Shown here: one piece after another, positions 7,012-13,925 of the stretch
Position numbering within the stretch: position 1 is the first letter of the stretch
Layout of the letters: every line of letters starts with the position of its first letter
NCBI RefSeq assembly: GCF_030151385.1
Contig: NZ_JASLDS010000054.1
Location: 1-13,925, forward strand
DNA: 13,925 bases
Reading direction: 5' to 3'
DNA from: Soonwooa sp.
Lineage (GTDB): Bacteria; Bacteroidota; Bacteroidia; Flavobacteriales; Weeksellaceae
Translations under genes and position numbers: made by a program
Notes under the pieces: model-generated
Seen by the model: the letters and a program-made list of their open reading frames with translations, nothing else
Databases searched by the model: none
Told to the model about the DNA's origin: nothing

Positions 7012-7881
7012 CTATTTCTTCCAAGATTCTATTGAGATTTTCCCCCATTGTTTAATACTTGGAAAACCAATGAGCTTTCGACTGCGATCGATTTTAACAC
7101 TATCCAAAACATAATCTGTTGGATAATAAATTCCGTATTCAGTGTCTTTTTTATGAGAAGCATTGTACATTTCAACCATATCAATATAGTCTCTTGGTGG
7201 ACATTCACCAGATTTAATATAGTCTAAAAGTTTTGTCTTAAAATAATCATAATCTTCGGATTCAGCTAGGCGACTCAAAAAAGAGGACATTGGCATAAAA
7301 ACCTCGTTATTCCCATACAAGCCAATCTTTTGTAGTGACGGATAACCAAAATTCTTAAAAGTCCACAGCATCAAATCAGCATTTTTCTTACTTTCCAATT
7401 TTCGTAAACTTCCCAAAGAATCACTTTGTTGGAGACCTTGACTTCTATCAAACGCAATAGAAAAAGAATCTACCAATTGCTTATTCAAACCTTTTTTCCA
7501 ATCGGTAAACTTACGCTCCATTTCGAGACTATCGATTCCATACTTTTTGTAAAGACCAATAAACACAGGATCTTGCCTTTTATATTTCCAATAAGGAGCA
7601 ACTTGCGGAATTAATTTATAAAGTGCTTTTTTGCCACCAAACTTTAACTTGTACTTATCAGAAAGTCGGATAAAATTTTCATATTCTTGCAGTCTTACAT
7701 TTTGAACAGGTTCGTACTTTTTAAACAATTTTCGATATTGACCAATCGCTGACAAAGTATCTTTTTTGAAACGATAAATACTGTCAATGCGATAGACTTC
7801 ATTATAATAGTTGATATAATTGTGATCGTGTTTACAAGAAACAACGCAAAAGACAAGTGCAAGGAATAAAATATATTTCAT
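7012..7881 (-). CDS. Lipoprotein with a DUF6624-like region
   Basis: This 289-residue protein starts with a lipoprotein signal peptide (MKYILFLALVFCVVSC), so Cys16 is probably lipidated and the protein tethered to an envelope membrane. The Lys-His-Asp following the Cys does not settle which membrane. The middle is charged and helical. About 167-255 shows the spacing I associate with DUF6624: NADLMLWTFKNFGYPSLQKIG, then a hydrophobic helix, then YFKTKLLDYIKSGE, and finally MYN...EYGIYY. The match is by eye and partial: the usual His-rich stretch in the middle is not conserved. Function is unknown. It lies just upstream of the GLPGLI gene and may share its transcript. No TAnnTTTG element was found ahead of it. 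Confidence 0.75.
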   Translation of the reverse strand: MKYILFLALVFCVVSCKHDHNYINYYNEVYRIDSIYRFKKDTLSAIGQYRKLFKKYEPVQNVRLQEYENFIRLSDKYKLKFGGKKALYKLIPQVAPYWKYKRQDPVFIGLYKKYGIDSLEMERKFTDWKKGLNKQLVDSFSIAFDRSQGLQQSDSLGSLRKLESKKNADLMLWTFKNFGYPSLQKIGLYGNNEVFMPMSSFLSRLAESEDYDYFKTKLLDYIKSGECPPRDYIDMVEMYNASHKKDTEYGIYYPTDYVLDSVKIDRSRKLIGFPSIKQWGKISIESWKK

Positions 7882-7983
7882 AAAATCTGATTTAAAAATT
7901 AGAAATCCCTCAACATAGCCAACAAAAAAATGAACGAACTAGTGTAAAAATAAGAATTGTTTTAAAACCATGCTACTAAAAAC

Positions 7984-8023
7984 AAAAATCCTTTCAGAAT
8001 TTGAAATTTTGAAAGGATTTTTT
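7984..8023 (-). terminator. Intrinsic terminator of selO (bidirectional in form)
   Basis: AAAAATCCTTTCA at 7984-7996 is fully complementary to TGAAAGGATTTTT at 8010-8022, with a 13-nt loop. On the minus strand it follows the selO stop codon by about 12 nt and runs into T-rich sequence. Its flanking A and T runs would let it act on either strand. Confidence 0.85.
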
Positions 8024-8034
8024 ATTTAAAAATG

Positions 8035-9576
8035 CTACGAACTACAAGACAATTGCGAACAGCCGTAGATTAAATTATATTTTTGAGGACGCTTTTGATT
8101 AAGACTTTCGTCGACTTTTTGATAAGGATTTTTTAAAGCTTTTAAAAGAATATCAAATTTAGTTTGGTCACCATTTTCCAAATCTTGAATCGCTTCATAC
8201 AACAAATAATTTCTCAAAATAAACTGAGGATTGTTTGCTAACATGAGCTGTTGCGCTGCAACTCTTGAAATTTTATTTTGTGCTAAACGCTCTTGATAAG
8301 ATTTTAAAAACAAATGAATTCGTTCTAGATCTTCAGCACTTGGATTGGAATAAAATGTTTGGTTAAATTGATCCGCTTCCATTTTCTCAGAGACAACTTC
8401 GTTTGTTAAAACATTAAAAAACAAAGTGTGATCCAACTTTAAATCTTGCATCATTTGTTGCCAAGTCGTGAACAATTGATCGTCTCCTTTTAACAAAGCA
8501 TCAAAACCGAATTTCTTGCAAAGCATCTCATCATGAAGTTTCCAAAAATTAGATGCATAATCTTCCAAAATTGTTTGCAATGCCATTTCATCATTAATTA
8601 AGGGAAACAAAGAATTTGCTAATTGCAAAAGATTCCAATGCGCAATCTGAGCTTGCTTGCCAAAAGCATAACGTTTTCCTGGCAAATCGGTTGTATTGGG
8701 CGTAAACTCCAAGTCGTATTCGTCCATCATCGAATAAGGTCCGTAATCGATTGTTAAACCCAAAATCGACATATTATCGGTATTCATCACACCATGCACA
8801 AAACCCACACGATACCATTCGATAATCATTGTTGCTGTGCGACTGGCAATAGCTTTAAAAAAGTCTAAGTTTTTGGTTTCGGAATTGACATCAACCTCAA
8901 CAAAATAATTCTCGACCGCGAAATCAATTAGCTTTTGTAAGGTGTCATACTCTTTTCTGGCTGCCAACAATTCGAAATGCCCAAATCTTAGAAAAGATTC
9001 CGCAACGCGAAGTACAGTCGCGCCTTGCTCTTGCTTTGGATGTCCATCATAGGCAATATCGCGTGTTACCCACTCACCAGTTTTAACCAAACTTAAAGCT
9101 CTGGTTGTCGGAACACCCAAATGAAACATCCCTTCACTCATCAAAAACTCACGCACCGAAGATCGCAAAACCGCTCTACCATCAGCAAAACGAGAATAAG
9201 GTGTTGCACCAACACCTTTCCATTGAAGTTCAAAACTTTGTCTATTATCATTCGTGATTTCGCCAGCAAAAATCGCACGTCCATCACCTAACTGTCCAGC
9301 CCAATTCCCAAACTGATGTCCAGCATAGGCTGTTGCATAGGTTTCAACATTTTCTGGTAAATGCTGCGCTGCCAAAAAGTCTAAATCTTGCCCGAGATCG
9401 CCAAGACCGATTTCTTGACTTAATTCTTGATTAAAAGAAATTAGTTCAAGTTTGTCAAATTCAGCAGGAAGTACTTTAGCAAAAAGAAATCCTGGTGTCT
9501 GTCTCTGATGCAGATCTCCTGAAAAATCTCCAGGAAAAGTGTCGACAAAATTATGTGTAATCTTAGTAATATTCAT
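8035..9576 (-). CDS. selO: Protein adenylyltransferase SelO (YdiU/UPF0061)
   Basis: SelO is a pseudokinase-fold enzyme that binds ATP in a flipped orientation and transfers AMP to Ser, Thr or Tyr of proteins, in bacteria linked to redox stress. The 513-residue product is full length. Recognisable blocks are AYAGHQFGNWAGQLGDGRA (83-101), QWKG with the probable ATP-binding Lys120, the segment SRFADGRAVLRSSVREFLMS (128-147), HGVMNTDNMS (261-270) and DYGP (277-280), where the metal-binding Asn and Asp are expected. The tail has Cys506 and ends Cys511-Ser-Ser; the last Cys sits where animal SelO proteins carry selenocysteine, and a Cys pair here is thought to allow regulatory disulphide formation. 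The start is the ATG at 9576, which leaves 35 nt from pbp1A. A terminator fills most of that gap, so the promoter is unclear. Confidence 0.95.
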   Translation of the reverse strand: MNITKITHNFVDTFPGDFSGDLHQRQTPGFLFAKVLPAEFDKLELISFNQELSQEIGLGDLGQDLDFLAAQHLPENVETYATAYAGHQFGNWAGQLGDGRAIFAGEITNDNRQSFELQWKGVGATPYSRFADGRAVLRSSVREFLMSEGMFHLGVPTTRALSLVKTGEWVTRDIAYDGHPKQEQGATVLRVAESFLRFGHFELLAARKEYDTLQKLIDFAVENYFVEVDVNSETKNLDFFKAIASRTATMIIEWYRVGFVHGVMNTDNMSILGLTIDYGPYSMMDEYDLEFTPNTTDLPGKRYAFGKQAQIAHWNLLQLANSLFPLINDEMALQTILEDYASNFWKLHDEMLCKKFGFDALLKGDDQLFTTWQQMMQDLKLDHTLFFNVLTNEVVSEKMEADQFNQTFYSNPSAEDLERIHLFLKSYQERLAQNKISRVAAQQLMLANNPQFILRNYLLYEAIQDLENGDQTKFDILLKALKNPYQKVDESLNQKRPQKYNLIYGCSQLSCSS

Positions 9577-9580
9577 TGTT

Positions 9581-9605
9581 AAAAAAAGCCCACAAAAAGT
9601 GGGCT
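9581..9605 (-). terminator. Intrinsic terminator between pbp1A and selO
   Basis: AGCCCAC at 9587-9593 pairs perfectly with GTGGGCT at 9599-9605 around an A5 loop (T5 on the transcribed strand). On the minus strand the GC-rich stem is followed by a seven-base T-run (9587-9581). The T-run ends just 4 nt before the selO ATG, and the hairpin begins 6 nt after the pbp1A stop codon. Confidence 0.85.
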
Positions 9606-9611
9606 GTAGTA

Positions 9612-11987
9612 TTATTTATTAAAATCAATATCGTCTCCGGAGTTAAGTTTCTCATTGAGATTCTCTTCCTTCTTCGGTTGCGAAGTACCATGATTGCTCG
9701 ATGGCGGTGGTGTCGGATTTTTGATTTCATCAATTGTCCTCAATCCACCTTCGTCACCATAACCGCCCCGAAGTCCACTAAGGTCAGAGCAACTTCCTGT
9801 CCAATCAGTAGGTTTGATAAATTTATCTTCAGGTGAGATGTTCAATGTTTTATCAGCATAGACCTTCTTCATATATATCGCCCAAATCGGCAATGCCATT
9901 TTCGCACCTTGACCTTCACCAGTACTTCTAAAGTGTGTTGCACGGTCTTCCCAACCAACCCAAACACCGGTTGCCAATTTAGGAGCAATTCCCATAAACC
10001 AACCATCGGAGTTTTTCTGCGTTGTACCTGTTTTACCAGCAATCTCTGCAGCTTTAACACCACGACGATTTAATTCTCCAGAAGCTGTACCAAACTCTGT
10101 TACACCTTTCATCAAATCAATCATCGTGTAAGCATACATCTCGTTCATTACTTCTTTAACGACAGGTTTCACCTCTTTAATTACACGACCATTAGCGTCT
10201 TCAATACGCCAAATCATCTCTGGCTTGGTATAATTACCGAAGTTCGCAAAAGTACTATAAGCACCTAACATTTCGTAAATCGTAATATCTGATGTACCAA
10301 GCGCCATTGGCAAACTTGTATCAATTGGATCTGTTACACCAAGATCTCTTGCCGTCTGGATAACATTCTTAGTACCAGCCATTTCAGCAAGACGAATCGC
10401 CACAGGGTTTTTCGAGTACGCAATCGCATTCTTAAGGGTTAACATCGCACCATTACCTGGTACTGACCAATTCCCTTTAGAATAAGTAGCATTCGAAACT
10501 TCAGAGCAAGGTGTCATTCCTAAGTGCATAATTGCTGTTGCATATACAAATGGTTTGAAAGTCGAACCTACCTGACGCTTACCTTGCTTAACGTGATCGT
10601 ATTGGAAGTGTTGCCAGTTGATACCACCAACCCAAGCTTTGATGTCACCCGTTTGCGGATCCATCGACATAAGTCCAGCTTGCGCAATTTGCTTATGATA
10701 ACGGATAGAATCCCAAGGCGTCATTTCAACTTCTTCCTCACCATTCCAAGAAAAACGCGTCATCTTAGTTGGTGTTTTGAAATCCATCATAATAGAATCT
10801 TCTGGCATTCCTTCAGCTTTCATTTGCTTGTAACGTCCAGTTCTTCTAACCGCAGACATCATCAATCCATCAATTTGTTTTTTGTTCAAATTGTAATAAG
10901 GACGATTGGCGTTGTATTTCATTTCGGCATCAAAATTCTTTTGAAGTACAGTTAAATGTTCCTTAATCGCTTCTTCTGCATATTTCTGCATTTTAGAATC
11001 CAAAGTAACATAGATTTTCAAACCGTTTTTGTAAAGGTTAAGTTCTTTACCGGTTTGTTTTTCGTACTCGTCAAGATATTGTTGAATTTCCTTTCTTAAA
11101 TAAAATTTATAATAAGCAGAATAACCTTCATCAACACGTTCAATCGTTTGGAAGTTCACAACAATTGGCGTTGCAACTGCTTTGTCATAAGTCGATTGAT
11201 CGATATAACCTGTATCCATCATTTGCTTAAGAACCACGTCGCGACGGTCTTTTGCTCTTTCTGGATTACGGTACGGATTGTTACGACGTGGCGCCTCCAA
11301 CATTGCCACAAAAGTTGCAGCTTCTGGTAAAGTTAATTCGCTTGTCGATTTGTTAAAATAAACTTTAGATGCCATTTCAATACCTTTAGCATTGAAAAGG
11401 AAGTCCATTTTATTAAAATATAAAGTAATAATTTCCTCTTTGGTGTAACGCTTTTCCAAACTAACAGCCACACACCATTCCTTTAACTTTTGGAAGGCAC
11501 GCTGAAATTTGTTTTGAGAAGCTTGACCTGTAAAAAGTAGTTTTGCCAACTGTTGTGTAATCGTCGAACCTCCACCTCTATCACCACCGAAGTAGACAGC
11601 TCTAGCAATAGATTTCAGGTCAATACCCGAGTGTTCTTTGAAACGCTCGTCTTCTTTTGCTTGAAGTGCGTACACCAAATATGGTGGCAACTCTTTGTAA
11701 GTCACAGGCTTGGTTTTTTCTTTTTCGAACTTACCAAGCAACTGATTGTCAGAAGAATAAATTTCCGACGCCATGTAAATATCTGGATTATCCAAATCTT
11801 TAACCTCTGGCATATCACCTACGAAACCTTGTGAAACAGCAAAAAATAATCCCGAAACTCCCAGAATTATTAAAATTAATCCTATCCAAACAAATCTAAT
11901 CCATCTTTTAACACCCGTTGAAGTTTTTTTCTTCTTGGGAGGCAATGGAAATCCACTGGCAGGTTTTGATTTTTTATCGTCTTCCAT
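9612..11987 (-). CDS. Bifunctional penicillin-binding protein 1A (class A)
   Basis: This 791-residue enzyme polymerises and crosslinks peptidoglycan outside the inner membrane. A basic cytoplasmic stretch (1-31, with KKKK at 18-21) precedes one membrane anchor (about 32-52). The GT51 glycosyltransferase domain follows (about 75-250), with the catalytic EDERF at 112-116 and GGGSTITQQLAKLLF at 138-152. The transpeptidase domain (about 430-710) shows all three active-site motifs: STFK at 475-478 (nucleophile Ser475), SKN at 525-527 and KTGTT at 652-656. The C-terminal tail from about 730 is Gly-, Pro- and charge-rich and probably disordered. The ATG at 11987 lies 7 nt after gldH, so it is read from the same transcript as ricT and gldH. 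Nothing essential is missing. The gene could be labelled mrcA or ponA; the symbol is left blank because naming varies. Confidence 0.95.
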   Translation of the reverse strand: MEDDKKSKPASGFPLPPKKKKTSTGVKRWIRFVWIGLILIILGVSGLFFAVSQGFVGDMPEVKDLDNPDIYMASEIYSSDNQLLGKFEKEKTKPVTYKELPPYLVYALQAKEDERFKEHSGIDLKSIARAVYFGGDRGGGSTITQQLAKLLFTGQASQNKFQRAFQKLKEWCVAVSLEKRYTKEEIITLYFNKMDFLFNAKGIEMASKVYFNKSTSELTLPEAATFVAMLEAPRRNNPYRNPERAKDRRDVVLKQMMDTGYIDQSTYDKAVATPIVVNFQTIERVDEGYSAYYKFYLRKEIQQYLDEYEKQTGKELNLYKNGLKIYVTLDSKMQKYAEEAIKEHLTVLQKNFDAEMKYNANRPYYNLNKKQIDGLMMSAVRRTGRYKQMKAEGMPEDSIMMDFKTPTKMTRFSWNGEEEVEMTPWDSIRYHKQIAQAGLMSMDPQTGDIKAWVGGINWQHFQYDHVKQGKRQVGSTFKPFVYATAIMHLGMTPCSEVSNATYSKGNWSVPGNGAMLTLKNAIAYSKNPVAIRLAEMAGTKNVIQTARDLGVTDPIDTSLPMALGTSDITIYEMLGAYSTFANFGNYTKPEMIWRIEDANGRVIKEVKPVVKEVMNEMYAYTMIDLMKGVTEFGTASGELNRRGVKAAEIAGKTGTTQKNSDGWFMGIAPKLATGVWVGWEDRATHFRSTGEGQGAKMALPIWAIYMKKVYADKTLNISPEDKFIKPTDWTGSCSDLSGLRGGYGDEGGLRTIDEIKNPTPPPSSNHGTSQPKKEENLNEKLNSGDDIDFNK

Positions 11988-11994
11988 ATATTAT

Positions 11995-12459
11995 TTATGG
12001 CTTTACATTTACAATTTTAACACCCAAATCTTCAATTCCAGGAAGATCATCTTTGCGCATCGCTTGGATAACGCCGATACTATACTTCCCATCTTTTGGA
12101 AATTTGAAATCCGTTTTATACTGAAACAAAATCTCCTTAGTCTCTCCAAATCCTGTACCTAACCATTGTCCATTAGGTTTGGCAAGAACATAATTGAGTG
12201 TGTCTTTTGACAAAACTTTATTCTTGTCATCAAAAATCGTCCCAATTAATCTTAGATTACTATAAGGATATGCATCATTGTTTCTAACAACAAATATAAT
12301 ATTTTTCGGACTTTGATGGTCTTTGACATCAAAACTTAGTTCCTGCAACTTATTTTTATTCCAAACACCATTTAGCGATTGCATCACCACAACCTCATCA
12401 GCATTACTACAACTAAGACAAAAAAGTCCTAAAACAAAGATTCCTAAAAACTTACGCAT
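11995..12459 (-). CDS. gldH: Gliding motility lipoprotein GldH
   Basis: GldH is one of the lipoproteins required for gliding motility in Flavobacterium and linked to function of the T9SS machinery; its exact role is not settled. The product has 154 residues from the ATG at 12459. It opens with MRKFLGIFVLGLFCLSC, a lipoprotein signal with likely lipidated Cys17, followed by SNADEVVV. The body shows the family pattern of beta strands: FVVRNNDAYPYSNLRL, LNYVLAKPNGQWLGTGFGETKE and GKYSIGVIQAMRKDDLPGIEDLGVKI. The start codon overlaps the last 8 nt of ricT (ATGCGTAA), which points to translational coupling. An ATG three codons upstream (12468) would also work, giving 157 residues. The open frame extends back to 12576 but only inside ricT, and that stretch is not signal-like. 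It lies 7 nt from pbp1A. Confidence 0.9.
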   Translation of the reverse strand: MRKFLGIFVLGLFCLSCSNADEVVVMQSLNGVWNKNKLQELSFDVKDHQSPKNIIFVVRNNDAYPYSNLRLIGTIFDDKNKVLSKDTLNYVLAKPNGQWLGTGFGETKEILFQYKTDFKFPKDGKYSIGVIQAMRKDDLPGIEDLGVKIVNVKP

Positions 12460-13894
12460 TGTTTCCATTGTTGGAATTAGGATTAGAATTTGGTTTTTTA
12501 TGAAACTTCTTCTTATTGTTATTGAACGGCTTTTTCGGCTTCTTTTGCTCAGCGCCATTTGCACTTGCATTAGCATTCGCTTCTACAACCTCAGGTTTTT
12601 TAGGTTCTTTTTGACCCTCGGATTTTTGAGAATTTTGACCATTTTGATTAGGTCTTTGCGAATTTCTATTTTGGTTTTGTCCAGAATTGTTTCGCTCTCT
12701 TCTTTCGCGATTGTTATTAGGTCTATCGTTATTTGACTGCTCGCCGTTGCTATTACTGCGTTCGTTACGAGGTCGGTTATTGCGTTGCTTGTTATTGTTA
12801 GGACGTGATTTCTTTTCGAAACGATCCAAGCTACTTTCTTGGATTAAATCCACATTAGCAACTGGAGCACTTTGCGCTTTGAAATCTTCCAAAGCTGGCG
12901 ACGGTTTACCTTCCTGATTAACAGAAATCATCATCTTAACATCCGAAATATCAATATCATACCAAGCCATCGAGTTTTCTACATAAGCAAACCACATTTT
13001 TCTTTTGAAAACGTCGATTTTGATACAGAAAGCCTTTCCTTTTTCAGTATTAAGAACGGTATTGGTGGCAGGAAAATCTTTAAGCGTGTCCATATAACTA
13101 TCCAATTCGTAGTTAAGACAACATTTAAGTTTTCCACATTGTCCAGCCAATTTTTGAGGATTGATACTCAATTGCTGATAACGCGCTGCATTGGTATTAA
13201 CTGATCTAAAATCTGTCAACCAAGTCGAACAACAAAGCTCTCGTCCACACGATCCAATACCACCAACTTTCGCCGACTCTTGACGGAAGCCAATCTGCTT
13301 CATATCAATTTTGGTACGGAAAGCGCCAGCATATTCTTTAATTAACTGACGAAAATCTACTCGAGAATCTGCCGTATAATAAAACGTGATTTTGGAACCA
13401 TCACCTTGGTATTCTACATCGGTGATCTTCATTGCCAAACCAATTGAATATGCAATCTTCCGGGCTTGGATTTTTACATCATTTTCCTTTTTGCGAAGTT
13501 CTTGCCAAACTTCAATGTCTTTTTGGGTAGCGTGTCGGTAAACTTTAAGAAGTCCGTCTGTTGCGACTTTCTTTTTTTTCATCTGGATTTTTACTAATTC
13601 TCCAGTTAAACTTACTACGCCAATATCGTGACCGGGATTCGCTTCTAACGTAACGGTGTTACCTGCCGCAAGAGGCAAGTTATTTGTGTTTTTGAAAAAA
13701 TACTTTCGATCGTTTTTAAATCTTACTTCCACGAACTCGTTGGAAGCGCTGCCTGGATTTTTTACATCAGACAACCAATCGAACACATTTAATTTATAGC
13801 TATTTCCACAAGTATCTACACTGCTACATCCATTCGAGGATTTTGTTCCACATGAATGTCCTGAATCGCCGGATGTCTTACATCCACAACTCAT
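12452..13894 (-). CDS. ricT: RicT-like (PSP1 domain) protein with Asn/Arg-rich tail
   Basis: The PSP1 domain is found in YaaT/RicT, which in Bacillus subtilis joins RicA and RicF in an iron-sulphur complex affecting RNase Y and RNA processing; the role in Bacteroidota is not established. The core of this 480-residue protein (about 33-340) carries the conserved Cys motifs CGRELCC (216-222) and CGKLKCC (253-259), six cysteines fit for Fe-S or metal binding. Two parts are unusual. The first 30 residues hold five cysteines (3, 5, 15, 23, 29) among Ser and Gly. The last 120 or so (about 362-480) are a low-complexity Asn/Arg/Lys tail with NNNRERRERNN and KKKFHKKP-type stretches, suggesting RNA binding or disorder. 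The ATG at 13894 lies 21 nt after a -7 element. It leads the ricT-gldH-pbp1A cluster. Confidence 0.88.
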   Translation of the reverse strand: MSCGCKTSGDSGHSCGTKSSNGCSSVDTCGNSYKLNVFDWLSDVKNPGSASNEFVEVRFKNDRKYFFKNTNNLPLAAGNTVTLEANPGHDIGVVSLTGELVKIQMKKKKVATDGLLKVYRHATQKDIEVWQELRKKENDVKIQARKIAYSIGLAMKITDVEYQGDGSKITFYYTADSRVDFRQLIKEYAGAFRTKIDMKQIGFRQESAKVGGIGSCGRELCCSTWLTDFRSVNTNAARYQQLSINPQKLAGQCGKLKCCLNYELDSYMDTLKDFPATNTVLNTEKGKAFCIKIDVFKRKMWFAYVENSMAWYDIDISDVKMMISVNQEGKPSPALEDFKAQSAPVANVDLIQESSLDRFEKKSRPNNNKQRNNRPRNERSNSNGEQSNNDRPNNNRERRERNNSGQNQNRNSQRPNQNGQNSQKSEGQKEPKKPEVVEANANASANGAEQKKPKKPFNNNKKKFHKKPNSNPNSNNGNNA

Positions 13895-13914
13895 ATTAAA
13901 ATATATTATTCTCG

Positions 13915-13922
13915 CAAAGTTA
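13915..13922 (-). promoter_or_regulatory. -7 element of the ricT-gldH-pbp1A cluster
   Basis: The minus strand reads TAACTTTG, an exact TAnnTTTG match 21 nt upstream of the ricT start codon. The -33 element would lie beyond the window edge, so the promoter cannot be completed. Confidence 0.55.
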
Positions 13923-13925
13923 ACT

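Noticed and set aside
10524..10955. Open frame of 143 codons on the plus strand inside pbp1A.
   Set aside because: It lies antisense to the intact, motif-bearing transpeptidase and linker region and its product has low-complexity, His- and Ile-rich composition; it is a shadow frame.
12460..12576. Longer GldH frame starting at 12576.
   Set aside because: The extension lies inside ricT, is basic rather than signal-like, and would hide the lipoprotein signal that starts at 12459 or 12468.
12323..12736. Open frame of 137 codons on the plus strand across gldH and the ricT tail.
   Set aside because: It is antisense to the Asn/Arg-rich tail and consists mostly of Leu, Ile, Arg and Ser, as expected from reading that repeat backwards.
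12452..12800. Low-complexity DNA at the end of ricT as a repeat array or CRISPR-like element.
   Set aside because: There is no fixed repeat length or spacer; the repetition comes from Asn, Arg and Lys codons in an open frame.

Overview
The window looks like chromosomal DNA from a member of the Bacteroidota, most likely a flavobacterial relative of Chryseobacterium or Epilithonimonas. The genus is an inference. The signs are AT-rich DNA with no Shine-Dalgarno sites, several promoters of the Bacteroidota type (TTTG near -33, TAnnTTTG near -7), a secreted protein with a type IX secretion (T9SS) sorting domain, a GLPGLI-family protein, and the gliding lipoprotein GldH. No tRNA, rRNA, insertion sequence, phage gene or CRISPR array was found.

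Left part (1-1190). The N-terminus of an exported protein runs off the left edge on the minus strand. Divergent from it is a plus-strand gene for a small exported SPOR-domain protein. That gene has a near-perfect promoter and a perfect 38-bp palindromic terminator. A gene-poor stretch of about 370 bp with two terminators separates it from the next gene, which is convergent.

Middle part (1192-8030, all minus strand). A 1035-residue secreted protein joins a pappalysin-like (M43) metalloprotease to a beta-helix-like 'choice-of-anchor Q' region, Ig-like repeats and a T9SS tail. Upstream of it are a promoter whose spacer is filled by a tandem repeat and an orphan plus-strand terminator. Next come a multi-pass membrane protein with GT-C glycosyltransferase-like features and a TTG start, a GLPGLI-family protein, and a lipoprotein with a DUF6624-like pattern. 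The last two are probably co-transcribed.

Right part (8035-13925, minus strand). A tight cluster reads ricT-gldH-pbp1A: a PSP1/RicT protein, a gliding-motility/T9SS lipoprotein and a bifunctional class A penicillin-binding protein. ricT and gldH overlap by 8 nt, and gldH and pbp1A are 7 nt apart. The cluster ends in a strong terminator whose U-tract stops 4 nt before the start codon of selO (protein AMPylase). selO has its own strong terminator. The theme of this block is cell-envelope biogenesis and surface secretion or motility.

Most of the window is ordinary core genome. No complete undescribed system was found. The items most worth a second look are the M43/beta-helix fusion, the repeat inside the promoter spacer at 4378-4399, the orphan plus-strand terminator at 4706-4764, and the terminator abutting the selO start codon.
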